A stretch of 64,000 nt of DNA, taken from NCBI GenBank assembly GCA_000341795.1, contig AODO01000020.1, positions 62,001 to 126,000 of the forward strand, in the 5' to 3' direction. Under the pieces are notes generated by a model. It ran no database searches, was not told the DNA's origin, and saw only the letters and a program-made list of their open reading frames with translations. This document shows, one piece after another, positions 34,469 through 43,626 of the stretch (positions are counted from its first letter, which is position 1; every line of letters starts with the position of its first letter). This stretch comes from Rhodococcus triatomae BKS 15-14 (lineage in GTDB: Bacteria; Actinomycetota; Actinomycetes; Mycobacteriales; Mycobacteriaceae). The translations under genes and the position numbers were made by a program.

Positions 34469-34999
34469 CGGCGCCCGCTCGCGCACCTCCCGATGTCGCG
34501 GGTCCCGCTCCCGGCGCGGCACCAGCAGGACGCCGAACCCGACCGCAACGGCGAAACAGCACAACGTGATCCACGGCCACGCGGTCAGCGTGACCGAGTC
34601 CGTCTGCACGTCCACGCCGGGCCCGAACGACGCGTGTCGGAGTTCGTCGTCTCCGACGAACCAGAAGACCGTCGTGGCGGCCACCGCGGCGACGACGATC
34701 GTGACGTATCCCGCCACGAGGGGCCGGTACGTCGGGCTCGCGCGCCACAGCGCGATCACCACCAGCGCACACGCCAACGCCAGCAGGACCGACCCGGTGG
34801 GCCCGTCGACGCCCTGGCCCGACATGCCTTCGACGACACCGGGGCGCTCCACGTCCGCAGCGGTGAGATCGGACGAGTCCGGGATCACGGTGCCGAGGCC
34901 ACGCGCCCACGGCATCACCGTGCCGATCGCGGCCACGGCCGCCACCCCGAGCAGTGCGAGCGACCATCGCGTGGCGGGCGTCCGGGCCGGTGACGTCAC
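34451..34999 (-). CDS. conserved membrane protein at the end of the mce operon
   Basis: A 182-aa protein with four hydrophobic segments (near residues 13-30, 70-87, 92-114 and 140-160) and no recognised family. It overlaps the upstream Mce-associated gene by ATGA and is therefore the tenth and last gene of the operon. Its position suggests a membrane partner of the Mce transporter, but no conserved motif confirms this. The 3' end overlaps the convergent sulfatase gene. Confidence 0.65.
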   Translation of the reverse strand: MTSPARTPATRWSLALLGVAAVAAIGTVMPWARGLGTVIPDSSDLTAADVERPGVVEGMSGQGVDGPTGSVLLALACALVVIALWRASPTYRPLVAGYVTIVVAAVAATTVFWFVGDDELRHASFGPGVDVQTDSVTLTAWPWITLCCFAVAVGFGVLLVPRRERDPRHREVRERAPSGHPG

Positions 35000-35781
35000 G
35001 GCGCCGGTGCGGGCGCCGGTGCGGCGGGCGAGTCGACACCGGGCGAGGACGGATCCGTGGGGAGCGCGCCGGGCCCACCGGCACCGACCGACCCGTCCTG
35101 TGCGGTCCCGGCGATGCCCGCGACATCGGTGATCAGCCAGTCGTCACCGCGGTCCAGCGTGATCGTGTAGGGGGTGACCGTGTTGATTCCCTCGGGATTC
35201 TGCGTGCTCGTCATGTGCGTGGACACGAACACCTGGACGACGTACTCGTCGTCGCTCCTGATGTCGACGGTCGTCGCCGCGATGAGCTTCGCGGTCTGCG
35301 ACCACTGCACCTCCTGGATCAGCGGGGTCAGGGTCTGTACCGCCACGTCGAACCGCGACGTGAGTTCGGGCGCCGTGCCCTCCTTCAGCGCAGCGGCCCA
35401 CGGGTCGAGGTCGCCGAACTCGAACTGGGCGGCACCGACGGCGTACGAACCGGCGACGTCCTCTGCGGTGTGCGCGTCCCGGGTCGCCTGCTGGGCTGCG
35501 GCGAGCTCGTCCGATCGCCGGTCCAGGAGCACCGCGAGGACACCGGTCACGACCAGCGCGACCGCGCACAGGGCCGCGAGCCCGACGACGACGGGGTGCC
35601 GCCTCGGATTCGAGTACTCCCTCAATCGCGCACCGGCCGACTGCTTCTCGACGACCTTGGCGGACTTCTTCTTCTTTTTCTTCTTCGGCTTGCCGACCAT
35701 CGCCGCCTTCTCCGCGTGGTCGTCGGCCGGCGTCGTGTCCCGGGCGTCCCCGTCGAGGTTCGTTCGGCTGTCGATGGTCAT
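34996..35781 (-). CDS. Mce-associated membrane protein
   Basis: A 261-aa protein of the mycobacterial Mas/OmamA type. It has a charged cytoplasmic start with a lysine run (KPKKKKKKKSAK), one membrane helix (VVVGLAALCAVALVVTGVLAVL, about residues 63-84), and an outer NTF2-like domain ending YTITLDRGDDWLITDVAGI, then a Pro/Ala-rich tail. Such proteins stabilise Mce complexes in mycobacteria. GGAG precedes the ATG. It follows the sixth MCE gene by 19 bases. Confidence 0.8.
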   Translation of the reverse strand: MTIDSRTNLDGDARDTTPADDHAEKAAMVGKPKKKKKKKSAKVVEKQSAGARLREYSNPRRHPVVVGLAALCAVALVVTGVLAVLLDRRSDELAAAQQATRDAHTAEDVAGSYAVGAAQFEFGDLDPWAAALKEGTAPELTSRFDVAVQTLTPLIQEVQWSQTAKLIAATTVDIRSDDEYVVQVFVSTHMTSTQNPEGINTVTPYTITLDRGDDWLITDVAGIAGTAQDGSVGAGGPGALPTDPSSPGVDSPAAPAPAPAP

Positions 35782-35800
35782 GGTGGAGCTCCGATCTGTC

Positions 35801-36760
35801 TCAGTTCGGGACGGTCACGTTCAGGTGCAGGCTTCCGTCGGGCATCGCACCCATCGCCTGCTGCACGAGGGATGCGATGTCGACGGTGGACAGCAGGCTC
35901 CCGTAGCTCCGCACCGAGGGCAGCAACGTCGACGCGAAGTCCCCGGCCTGCGGCGAGTACTCGGTGGCGAGGGCGGCGCCGCGGTCCAGGACCGGTCGCC
36001 ACCGTTCCCGGATGATCTGCCCGCCGTTGGTGTAGTCGGCGAATCTGCGGACCTTGACGATGACCTTCCGCAGTTCGTCACCGGTCATCTCCAGTTCCGG
36101 CCGCATCGGTCGCGTCGACGGACCCACCCAGTCACCACGCTGGATCAGCGAGGAGGAATCGCGAATGATGTTGACCAGCGCCGGCTGCGAGTGGATCATC
36201 GTCGCCGCCAGGACCTCCGCGGCGGGCGTCAACCGGTCGACCGCCTCGTCGGTGCCTGCGAGCGCCGTCGAGATCGTGTCGATCAGTTCGTTGACGAGAG
36301 CGGGGTCCACCTGATCGAGCAGTCTCCGGGTGGAGCCGAGAAGCTCCGGCACCGATGCCGGGGTCGCGGCTGCGGTCGCCGTCAACTGCTGACCGTCCGC
36401 GATCACCGGACCGTCGTCACCCACGTCCGGATAGATGAAGAGTCCACTCTCACCGATCATCGACTGGTTCTCGATGACGAAACGACTCGCGACCGGAATC
36501 TCGTACGCCGCATCGACATCGGCGGTGATCTCGATGTCCGCTCCACTGTCCGCCACCGAGGTGACGTTGCCGATGGGGACTCCCCGGTACAGGACGGCCG
36601 AGCCGGCGTGCAGACCGTTGGACGTCGGCGCACTGATCGACATCGTCGTCCGCTGCGCGGTCGGACTCGTCCCGAGCACCCCCGTCGCCACGTAGGCGAG
36701 CGCCGCCACGAACACCACGACCGTCGCGACGATCGACAGCACTCCACGGCGTGTGGTCAT
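35801..36760 (-). CDS. MCE family protein, position F
   Basis: A 319-aa lipid-transfer protein with one N-terminal helix (VLSIVATVVVFVAALAYVAT) and an MlaD/MCE domain (about residues 38-115) with HAGSAVLYRGVPIGNVTSV. The long helical tail beyond is typical of the mycobacterial MCE tube. There is no lipobox. It starts on an ATGA overlap with the upstream E gene. It is the last of six MCE proteins, which together would form a hexameric channel carrying lipids across the envelope. Confidence 0.85.
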   Translation of the reverse strand: MTTRRGVLSIVATVVVFVAALAYVATGVLGTSPTAQRTTMSISAPTSNGLHAGSAVLYRGVPIGNVTSVADSGADIEITADVDAAYEIPVASRFVIENQSMIGESGLFIYPDVGDDGPVIADGQQLTATAAATPASVPELLGSTRRLLDQVDPALVNELIDTISTALAGTDEAVDRLTPAAEVLAATMIHSQPALVNIIRDSSSLIQRGDWVGPSTRPMRPELEMTGDELRKVIVKVRRFADYTNGGQIIRERWRPVLDRGAALATEYSPQAGDFASTLLPSVRSYGSLLSTVDIASLVQQAMGAMPDGSLHLNVTVPN

Positions 36761-37782
36761 CGCAGCGCCCCCATCATCCGCAGGACCGAGGTGACCGACC
36801 TGGTGGTGTCACTGTCACCGAAGGAGATCCTGTCCAGCGCGATCGCACCGTTGGCCGCGAACGGCACGAGCTGGTTGTCGTACAGGCCGACCAGCTTGCC
36901 ACCGTTGCCCGCCAGTTCCGTCGAGCTCTCCGAGTACGAGCGCAGAATCGGAACGAGCTGGTCCAGGAACGGATTCAGCTGCGCCAGCCGCGGCACCAGC
37001 CACATGAGGCCCGCGTTGAGGTTGTCGACGCCTGCGATCAGTTTGAATCCACCGTCGACGGCACCGAAGACGGCGCCGATGCCGAACCGGCCGTCGGCGC
37101 CGAACGCCTTGCCGAGCGAGGCCGGGTCGGATGCGACGGAGGTCGTGGACCGTCGCAGGCTCTCGATGACGGCATCGAGCTCGTTCGTCCCCGCGGCGAG
37201 ATCCGCGATGGTCTCGGCGCCCACCCGCGAGGCGCCGGGCAGATCGCCGCCGGGCACGTCGACCGACGCGTTGACCTCCCGGACGGCATCCTGAACACGC
37301 ATGATCGAGCCCGCTGCCATGAAGTCGGCGAGATTGGTGATGATGTCCTCGATCTGCGGGCCGGGATCGGTGTCGGACAGGGGAATCGCGTCACCGTCCT
37401 CGAGGTACTCGGTGGTCTGCTCGGACGGCGGGACGAGCGCAACGTAGATGTCGCCGAGGATCGTCGTCTGCCGCAGTTCCGCCTTGCTCCCCTTCGGCAC
37501 CTGGGCCTGTGGCGAGAGCGACAGGGTGAGACGCGCGGCGTCCGGCACCAGTTCGATGTCCTCGAGTGTGCCGATCTGAGCTCCGCGCGAGAGCACGCGC
37601 GCCCCGAGCGGCAGGTTCACCACGGACACGAAGTCGACGTGGATCTCCTTGCCGCCGGAGCCCCCGGCCACCAGACGCGGCAACGTGTTCGCCGGATTCA
37701 CACCCTGTCCGGCGAACACCACGCCCAGCGCGGCGACGACCGCACCGATCCCCACGATCAGACCCGGACGTCGACGGATCAT
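36757..37782 (-). CDS. MCE family protein, position E
   Basis: A 341-aa MCE protein: N-terminal helix (LIVGIGAVVAALGVVFAG), MCE domain with NLPLGARVLSRGAQIGTLEDI and TTILGDIYVALVPP, then a long helical part. In characterised mycobacterial operons the fifth gene is usually a lipoprotein (LprK/LprN). Here no cysteine follows the leader, so it is not lipidated. Starts and stops overlap neighbours by four bases on both sides. Substrate unknown. Confidence 0.83.
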   Translation of the reverse strand: MIRRRPGLIVGIGAVVAALGVVFAGQGVNPANTLPRLVAGGSGGKEIHVDFVSVVNLPLGARVLSRGAQIGTLEDIELVPDAARLTLSLSPQAQVPKGSKAELRQTTILGDIYVALVPPSEQTTEYLEDGDAIPLSDTDPGPQIEDIITNLADFMAAGSIMRVQDAVREVNASVDVPGGDLPGASRVGAETIADLAAGTNELDAVIESLRRSTTSVASDPASLGKAFGADGRFGIGAVFGAVDGGFKLIAGVDNLNAGLMWLVPRLAQLNPFLDQLVPILRSYSESSTELAGNGGKLVGLYDNQLVPFAANGAIALDRISFGDSDTTRSVTSVLRMMGALR

Positions 37783-38873
37783 CGCCCGCCCCCTTGGATC
37801 GCCGAGGCCACGACGGCCGGGAGGTCCACGACGGCGGCGTTGCCTGTCTGCGGATCACAACTGCCGGGCTCGACCTGGTTGAGGACCAGGCACGTGGCGT
37901 CGGAGGCGTCGGCCGCGAAGCGGGGTCCCTGCAGGTCCAGCGAGATCGCTCCGGGTCTGCGGCCGACCGCCGCGGTGAGTCCCGTGGTGATCGCAGGCAG
38001 CTTCTGGGTGATCGCGGTCAGATTCGCGACCGCAGCGGGGTCGACGGGCTGCCCACCACTGGGGATGCTCTCGAGAAGTGGCGCCAGATGGTCACTCAGC
38101 AGGTGGTCCAGTCCGACGCCGAGCCGGCCGAACCCGATGAAGATGTCGGCGAAGTCGCCGAACAGGACACCCATGAAGTTGGTGAGCGACGCGGCGTTCC
38201 GGCCGACATCCGTGATGGCCGTCCAGTTCTCGTCTGCCAGGTCGGTGAGGACGGTGAGGTTGTCGAACACCGTCCGCATCCGGGCGAGGAATTCATCGGG
38301 GTCCGACATGAAGCCCGCCAGGTTCTCGATCGTCCGGTTCAGGTCGCCGCCGGTGCCGCGGAGTTGACCGCTCGCCGCCGCCAGTGCATTGCCGACCGGC
38401 GCCGACGAGTCGGGGCCCGCGCCACCGATCTCGTCGAACATCGTCGTGAACGAGTCGAAGGCGGTGCTGACCGAGATCGGGGTCGCGGTGCGCGACAACG
38501 GGACACACTCGTCCGGGTCCAGCTCGGCGCCACCCGTCGCCTCGGCGCCGACGAGTTCGAGGCGACGATCGGCGAGGACGGAGTTGTTCACGGCCAGTAC
38601 CCGGACGTCGGCGGCCACCGGCCGGTCGTCGATCGTCATCCTCACGGTGACGTGGCCCCGGTCGGGAGTGACCTCGGTGACCCGCCCCACCTTGACGCCG
38701 CGGATGTTGACGGCGTTGCCCGCATACAGACCCGCCGAGTCGGACAGCTGCGCGCACAGCGACCGGGTGTCCGACGTCGACGACTGCCGTAGTACCACCA
38801 CACCACCGGCCAGCACGGCCGTCACCACGGCCGCGACGACCAGCGCCTGCCACCGACTCCAGCTTCTCAACAT
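37779..38873 (-). CDS. MCE family protein, position D (LprK-like domain, no lipobox)
   Basis: A 364-aa MCE protein. The MCE domain reads LCAQLSDSAGLYAGNAVNIR followed by GVKVGRVTEVTP and SVLADRRLELVGAE, then CVPLSRTATPISVS. This pattern, with paired cysteines and LSRTATP, recalls the LprK-type (normally E) subclass, which suggests the usual order has changed. The leader (QALVVAAVVTAVLAGGVVVL) has no lipobox. The C-terminal part holds two further cysteines. The ATG at 38873 overlaps the end of the upstream gene by seven bases. Confidence 0.83.
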   Translation of the reverse strand: MLRSWSRWQALVVAAVVTAVLAGGVVVLRQSSTSDTRSLCAQLSDSAGLYAGNAVNIRGVKVGRVTEVTPDRGHVTVRMTIDDRPVAADVRVLAVNNSVLADRRLELVGAEATGGAELDPDECVPLSRTATPISVSTAFDSFTTMFDEIGGAGPDSSAPVGNALAAASGQLRGTGGDLNRTIENLAGFMSDPDEFLARMRTVFDNLTVLTDLADENWTAITDVGRNAASLTNFMGVLFGDFADIFIGFGRLGVGLDHLLSDHLAPLLESIPSGGQPVDPAAVANLTAITQKLPAITTGLTAAVGRRPGAISLDLQGPRFAADASDATCLVLNQVEPGSCDPQTGNAAVVDLPAVVASAIQGGGR

Positions 38874-39883
38874 GCCCGCCCCGCAATCGGGACACACAGG
38901 GTGGAGCCGTCGACGACCCGATCCCCGAGATCCATCGACACCCCCTGTGGATCCACCACCGCGGCAACCCGATCCACGAGGGCACGCACCTGCGCGATCG
39001 CCTCGTTCATGTCGGCGGTCAACGCACCGAGTGCCTCGCCGCTGGTGCCCGCCTCGTCCAGCACGCCCTGCAGTCGCTGGGTGTACGGCTCGTCGAATAT
39101 GTCGCCCATGTAGAGCACCAGCCGGGACAGCGCGTCGAAGGTCACCATCCCGCGATCCTTGTAGCCGACCATGACCGGCAGGGTGGCCCGCACGCGCCGG
39201 ATCATCTCCCGAAGGGCGTCGCGCTGGCCTGCCAGTTCCGTGGTGTACTCCGCTCCCAGGTCGGCGAGGCTCGTCAGCTGCGCCTGCTGCCTGTCCAGGA
39301 GCTCCGTCAGGTCTGCCACGTTCGAGACGATGCCGCGAACCGCGCCGGGTTCGCTGTCGAGCATGTCGGTCACCGCGACCGTCGTGTCACGCATCGTCGT
39401 CGCGTCGATCTGCGTACTCAGTCCCGCCGCCTGGTCGAGCACCTCGGCCGTGGAGTAGGGCACGGACGTGCGTTCCGCCGGGATCGTCGTGTCACCCAGG
39501 GGCTGTGCGCCTGCAGGAACCAGGGCCACGTACGCGCCGCCGACCACGGTCAGCATCCGCACGTCCAGGGAGGTCTGATCGCCGAGGAAGACGGTGTCCT
39601 CGACGTCGAGCGTCACGTCGACGTGGTCGTCACGGAGGTCGACGGCGCTCACCTTGCCGACCGGGATGCCCGCGATGCGCACCTCGGTACCGGTGGTGAC
39701 GCCCCCGCTCTCACTCATCTGTGCGTGAACCTGGGTGCGTCCCGGTGGGTGCAGGTAGAGCAGCGAGGTCACCGCCGTCACCACCACGAGGACGATCGTC
39801 ACCCCGATCGCCCACATAGCCTGCGTCCTGGGGGTCACATCCTCGCGGATGGAGAAGTCCTGCAATCGATTCAGCCATTGCAC
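38867..39883 (-). CDS. MCE family protein, position C
   Basis: A 338-aa MCE protein with an N-terminal helix (MWAIGVTIVLVVVTAVTSLL) and an MCE domain containing GVTTGTEVRIAGIPVGKVSA and RMLTVVGGAYVALVPAG. A helical tail with repeated charged residues follows to a short Cys-containing end. The GTG at 39883 is preferred; it lies inside the end of the B gene (13-base overlap), consistent with coupled translation. Assigned to the MCE family with confidence; the letter only reflects gene order. Confidence 0.83.
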   Translation of the reverse strand: MQWLNRLQDFSIREDVTPRTQAMWAIGVTIVLVVVTAVTSLLYLHPPGRTQVHAQMSESGGVTTGTEVRIAGIPVGKVSAVDLRDDHVDVTLDVEDTVFLGDQTSLDVRMLTVVGGAYVALVPAGAQPLGDTTIPAERTSVPYSTAEVLDQAAGLSTQIDATTMRDTTVAVTDMLDSEPGAVRGIVSNVADLTELLDRQQAQLTSLADLGAEYTTELAGQRDALREMIRRVRATLPVMVGYKDRGMVTFDALSRLVLYMGDIFDEPYTQRLQGVLDEAGTSGEALGALTADMNEAIAQVRALVDRVAAVVDPQGVSMDLGDRVVDGSTLCVPIAGRAC

Positions 39884-40890
39884 AGTGTCAGCCTCCCGCC
39901 GCCGAGCAGGACCTCGCCCATGTCGGGCAGCTCCGCGTTCCCCTGCGAGCACCCGTCGTCGAAGCCGACGCGGTTCATGGACGCGTTCAGGGTGCGTGTC
40001 ACCGTCGGCACCACCGAGAGCACGTCGGTGAGCTGGGCCGTGTCCGGGATGGCCTCCATCAGCCGCGCCGTCAGATGGTCGTGACCACCGAGCCCGAGAT
40101 CGAACACACTCTCCAGGACCCGGACGATCGGCGGATAGACGTCGGCGCCGCCACCGAAGGCGCTCTTGAGCCGCTCGAGGTTGACCTCAAGGGTGTCGAA
40201 CAGCATCGCCATGTTGTCCATCAGCGTCTCGACGATCTCGGACTTCCCCTCGAGTTGCTCGGAGACGACCCCGAGGTTGGTGACGATCACGGAGATCACC
40301 TCCCGCTTGTCGGCGGCGTATCGGGTGAGCCTGTCGATGTCGCCGAGCACGTCACCGATCCCGACCCCCTCGTCCCCCTGGACGAGGTGCAGCATGTTGG
40401 TCGCGAAGGTGTTGAACACCTCCGGGTCGGCTCCCTGCAGGATCGGACGCAGACCGTTGAACAGCCGGGTGATGTCGAACGAGCCGGTCGTCATCGTCAT
40501 CGGAATCGTCGAGCCGTGCGGCACCTGGCCCGGATCCCCCCGGCTCTCCTCGTCCTTGGCGATCGCCAGGTAGCGCTGACCGACCAGACTCTGGAAACGG
40601 ATCGACAGCCGGTCGCGCCCGGTCAGTGTCCGGGACTCCTGAACGGTGAACTCCACCACGGCATTTCCGGACGACTGCAGCTCGATGTCGGTCACCTTGC
40701 CGACCTGGACGCCGCGGATACGCACGTCGGCGTTCTTACGCAGCCCGAAGACGTCGGAGAACTCGGCGCGATACGTCTCGACGTCCCCCCCGACCGGACG
40801 GTTGATCGCCTGCACGATCGCGTAGACCGCGAGGATCACGACCGCAAGCACCAACAGCAGGCGGGTGACCGCCGAACCCACGCTCCTCAC
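39871..40890 (-). CDS. MCE family protein, position B
   Basis: A 339-aa MCE protein. The membrane helix is LLLVLAVVILAVYAIVQAI; the MCE domain has SDVFGLRKNADVRIRGVQVG and FQSLVGQRYLAIAKDEES, the most canonical of the six. A long helical region follows, ending with a conserved-looking DDGCSQGNAELPDMG tail that could form a disulfide with the final cysteine. The GTG start overlaps the A gene stop as GTGA. One subunit of the inferred hexameric lipid channel. Confidence 0.86.
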   Translation of the reverse strand: MRSVGSAVTRLLLVLAVVILAVYAIVQAINRPVGGDVETYRAEFSDVFGLRKNADVRIRGVQVGKVTDIELQSSGNAVVEFTVQESRTLTGRDRLSIRFQSLVGQRYLAIAKDEESRGDPGQVPHGSTIPMTMTTGSFDITRLFNGLRPILQGADPEVFNTFATNMLHLVQGDEGVGIGDVLGDIDRLTRYAADKREVISVIVTNLGVVSEQLEGKSEIVETLMDNMAMLFDTLEVNLERLKSAFGGGADVYPPIVRVLESVFDLGLGGHDHLTARLMEAIPDTAQLTDVLSVVPTVTRTLNASMNRVGFDDGCSQGNAELPDMGEVLLGGGRLTLCNG

Positions 40891-41909
40891 GATCCCGCCC
40901 CCACCCGTGCTGCGATCAGGTTCAGCGGGGTGCTCACGCCCGGAACGACGTCGAGGTTCGCCGACACCGAGACCGTGGTGCGTCCCGTCGTCGCGTCGGT
41001 GTGGAAGACGCCGCCGAACCGGTCGATCAGGGTGCCGACCTGTTCGGGGGTGACCCCGCTCAGCGCACCGCCGAGCGGGGTGGTGACCGAGGTGACCATG
41101 TCGAGCACCGACGCGAGCGGGCCGGCACCGGTGAACAGCAGACCGAGTCCGGAGAAGAGCGTGCCGATGTCGCCGATCATCGAATGCACCCGGGCGACGT
41201 ACGGCCGGTCGAGCAGGTCGTCGGTGTTCACGAGGGTCTCGAGCGCGGTCACCGCACCCGCTCCGGCTTCCCCGACACCGTCGACGGCATCGGCGGCGGT
41301 CGGCAACAGGGTGCGCACCGGAGCGGCATCGGCCTGTTGCAGTGTCTGCAGCGCGAGCGTGGCGGTGGTGAGGAACGGGGTCATCCGAATGGTGGTGTCG
41401 CTCACGTCGTTCAGGAGTTCCGTCAGTTCCGGAGTCAGGACGGGAAGGGTGAACGCCCCCGCGCTGCGGACCGCGGCCGTGATCGTGTGGTCCGACGGCG
41501 GCGTCGCCATCACGATGGTGTCGCCGGAGGACAACGGCGCCCCCGACGTCGTGGGGACGAGCCGGACGGCGTCCGAACCGAACAGGTTGCGGGAGACGAA
41601 GCTGACCTGTGAGTCCACGGTCAGCTTCCCGATCGAGACGTCGTCGACGCACACGTCCATTCGCGTGACCGCGCGGTCGGAGATGTCCAACCCGCACACG
41701 GTTCCGACGGTCTCGCCGCGCAGATCGACGGGGACCCCGGCCTGGATCCCGTCCGGCACGGCCGGTGTGACGATCGTGAACCGGGCGGTGGGATCGTCAC
41801 CCGCGAACGGGTTGACCACGACCATCGCGCCCGCGACGCCGGCGATCAGAACCGCGGCGAGGCCGCGGACGCGCAGCGTTCCGGCAGAAGGTTCGCCCAC
41901 CCCACTCAT
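40887..41909 (-). CDS. MCE family protein, position A
   Basis: A 340-aa MCE protein: hydrophobic helix (GLAAVLIAGVAGAMVVVNPF), MCE domain with GIQAGVPVDLRGETVGTVCG and RNLFGSDAVRLVPTTSG, then a helical tail with repeated Leu/Thr/Ala heptads. The MCE domain is rather divergent from the Mce1-4 classes. It starts on an ATGA overlap with the second YrbE gene. It leads the six MCE genes of the operon. Confidence 0.83.
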   Translation of the reverse strand: MSGVGEPSAGTLRVRGLAAVLIAGVAGAMVVVNPFAGDDPTARFTIVTPAVPDGIQAGVPVDLRGETVGTVCGLDISDRAVTRMDVCVDDVSIGKLTVDSQVSFVSRNLFGSDAVRLVPTTSGAPLSSGDTIVMATPPSDHTITAAVRSAGAFTLPVLTPELTELLNDVSDTTIRMTPFLTTATLALQTLQQADAAPVRTLLPTAADAVDGVGEAGAGAVTALETLVNTDDLLDRPYVARVHSMIGDIGTLFSGLGLLFTGAGPLASVLDMVTSVTTPLGGALSGVTPEQVGTLIDRFGGVFHTDATTGRTTVSVSANLDVVPGVSTPLNLIAARVGAGS

Positions 41910-42775
41910 GCGAAGTTCAGGCCCGAGTTCAGGCCCCAGAACATCAGGGACAGGACCATGTTGACGGCGACGATGGCGACCAGGCTCGCGCGGATCGCGC
42001 GGCCGGAGGCGATACCGACGCCCTCGGGGCCGCCACTGGCGAAGAAGCCGTAGTAGGTGTGCGCGATGATCACCGCGACCGCGAACACCACCACCTTGAT
42101 CGTCGAGTACAGGACGTCGACCGGACTCACGAACGCCTCCACGTAGCGGTCGTAGGCACCGGCGGACTGTCCGTAGAAGACGCTCACGACGACGCGAGAT
42201 GCCAGGAACGCCATGCACAACGACACGAGGTAGAAGGGGACGATCGCCGCGACGCCGGCGACGACGCGGGTACCGACGACGAACGGGATGGGCCGGATCG
42301 CCTGGGCCTCGAGTGCATCGATCTCCTCGGAGATGCGCATCGACCCGATTTCGGCGGTCATGCGGCAACCGGCCTGTGCCGCGAACCCGACCGCGGCGAT
42401 CATCGGAGCCATCTCCCGGGTGGCGGCGTATCCGGTGATCAGTCCCGCCATCGGGGAGAGGTTCAGGGAGGACAGGCTGGTGACACCGAGAATGCCGATC
42501 ATCCCGCCGACCGAGAGCCCGAGGATCGCCAGCACGCCCGCGATGCCGCCGCCGACGATGATCGAGCCGTTGCCCCACGTCGTCTCGGAGAACGCGGCGA
42601 GGGTCTGCCTGCGGTAGACGCGGATCGTGTGCGGCAGCCCGGCGAGGACGTCGACGATGAAGGTGACGAGGCGGCCGACGTGTTCGAGGGGGCGTCCCGC
42701 GGTGCCCGCGGCGTCCCGCAGTCGGCCGCCCTCGTTCCAGTGCCGGCTCGGTACGTGCGTGGTGCGTCCGAACAC
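41906..42775 (-). CDS. yrbEB: YrbEB-type permease of the Mce transporter
   Basis: A 289-aa MlaE-family permease with about five to six membrane segments. The conserved core includes LITGYAATREMAPMIAAVGF, GCRMTAEIGSMRISEEIDAL and FYLVSLCMAFLASRVVV. The EIGSMRISEEIDALE stretch contacts the ATPase (MceG) in this family. No ATPase gene is present in the operon, as is usual in mycobacteria, where MceG is encoded elsewhere. It starts one base after the YrbEA gene stop and forms the transport core with it. Confidence 0.93.
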   Translation of the reverse strand: MFGRTTHVPSRHWNEGGRLRDAAGTAGRPLEHVGRLVTFIVDVLAGLPHTIRVYRRQTLAAFSETTWGNGSIIVGGGIAGVLAILGLSVGGMIGILGVTSLSSLNLSPMAGLITGYAATREMAPMIAAVGFAAQAGCRMTAEIGSMRISEEIDALEAQAIRPIPFVVGTRVVAGVAAIVPFYLVSLCMAFLASRVVVSVFYGQSAGAYDRYVEAFVSPVDVLYSTIKVVVFAVAVIIAHTYYGFFASGGPEGVGIASGRAIRASLVAIVAVNMVLSLMFWGLNSGLNFA

Positions 42776-42776
42776 G

Positions 42777-43565
42777 TCAGATCACCTGGACCGGGATGAA
42801 CAGGGTGGTCACCTGGGTGATGATCACGTTGAGGACCATCGACGCCACGATGCCGAGCACGACCGCGGCGTTCACCGCGTCGGCGACACCGCGGGCGCCG
42901 CCCGAGGCTTCCAGTCCGCGCCGGGCCGCGATGACGACCACCACGAACCCGAAGACCAGGGACTTGATCAGGCAGATCGCCAGATCGGTGGTGGAGGCGT
43001 AGCTGCCGAAGGACTGCCAGTACGAACCCGAGACCACGCCCTGGCCGACGACCGAGACGGTGAAGCTCGCCGCGATCGCGATGACGATGATCAGGATCGA
43101 CAGCACCGGTGCGACGAGGACCATCGCCACCATTCTGGGCGCGACCAGCCGACGGGTCGGATCGATGCCGAGTACCCGCATCGCGTCGATCTCCTCCCGC
43201 ACGGTGCGGGCTCCGAGGTCGGCGGCGATGGCCGAGGCACCCGCGCCGCCGAGCAGCAACGCGGCGGCCATGGGCGCACCCTGCTGGATGACTCCCATGC
43301 CACCGACGGCACCGGCCATCGACGTTGCTCCGAGGTTGCTCGTGAGGCCACCGATCTGAACCGAGACGATGACACCGAAGGGCACGGCCATCAGCAGGGC
43401 GGGCAGCACCGTGATGCTGAGCAGGAACCAGGCCTGCACGATCGCCTCCCGGAACGGGAACCGTCCGCCCACGATGTCGGCCAGCGCGATGACCGGCGTC
43501 CGCACGCCGAGACGCACCGTGCGACCGAAGCCGAGCACGCTCGAGGCCATCGGCACCTGGCACAC
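42777..43565 (-). CDS. yrbEA: YrbEA-type permease of the Mce transporter
   Basis: A 262-aa MlaE-family permease: AIVQAWFLLSITVLPALLMA, then the conserved LGARTVREEIDAMRVLGIDP loop that docks the ATPase, and RLVAPRMVAMVLVAPVLSI. It is first in the ten-gene operon and partners with YrbEB. The start may be the GTG at 43565 or the ATG at 43550 (AGG five bases before). Two palindromes lie 12-61 bases upstream, and a TetR gene is divergent, so repression by that regulator is likely. Confidence 0.92.
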   Translation of the reverse strand: MCQVPMASSVLGFGRTVRLGVRTPVIALADIVGGRFPFREAIVQAWFLLSITVLPALLMAVPFGVIVSVQIGGLTSNLGATSMAGAVGGMGVIQQGAPMAAALLLGGAGASAIAADLGARTVREEIDAMRVLGIDPTRRLVAPRMVAMVLVAPVLSILIIVIAIAASFTVSVVGQGVVSGSYWQSFGSYASTTDLAICLIKSLVFGFVVVVIAARRGLEASGGARGVADAVNAAVVLGIVASMVLNVIITQVTTLFIPVQVI

Positions 43566-43576
43566 CCCCCGCCACG

Positions 43577-43594
43577 ACCAAGCGGTTGCTTGGT
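43577..43594. promoter_or_regulatory. ACCAAGC-N4-GCTTGGT palindrome upstream of the mce operon
   Basis: Perfect 7-bp arms around GGTT, within 30 bases of the first mce gene start. The shape suits a TetR-family dimer; a tetR gene is divergent at 43791. Confidence 0.6.
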
Positions 43595-43601
43595 TTTGAA
43601 A

Positions 43602-43626
43602 CGCTGATACTGAATCAGTGTCAGCG
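43602..43626. promoter_or_regulatory. 25-bp near-perfect palindrome between mce and tetR
   Basis: CGCTGATACTGA and TCAGTGTCAGCG arms (one mismatch) around a single A. With the palindrome eight bases away it forms a compact regulatory region. Probably a second operator, possibly for the same TetR protein. Confidence 0.6.
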
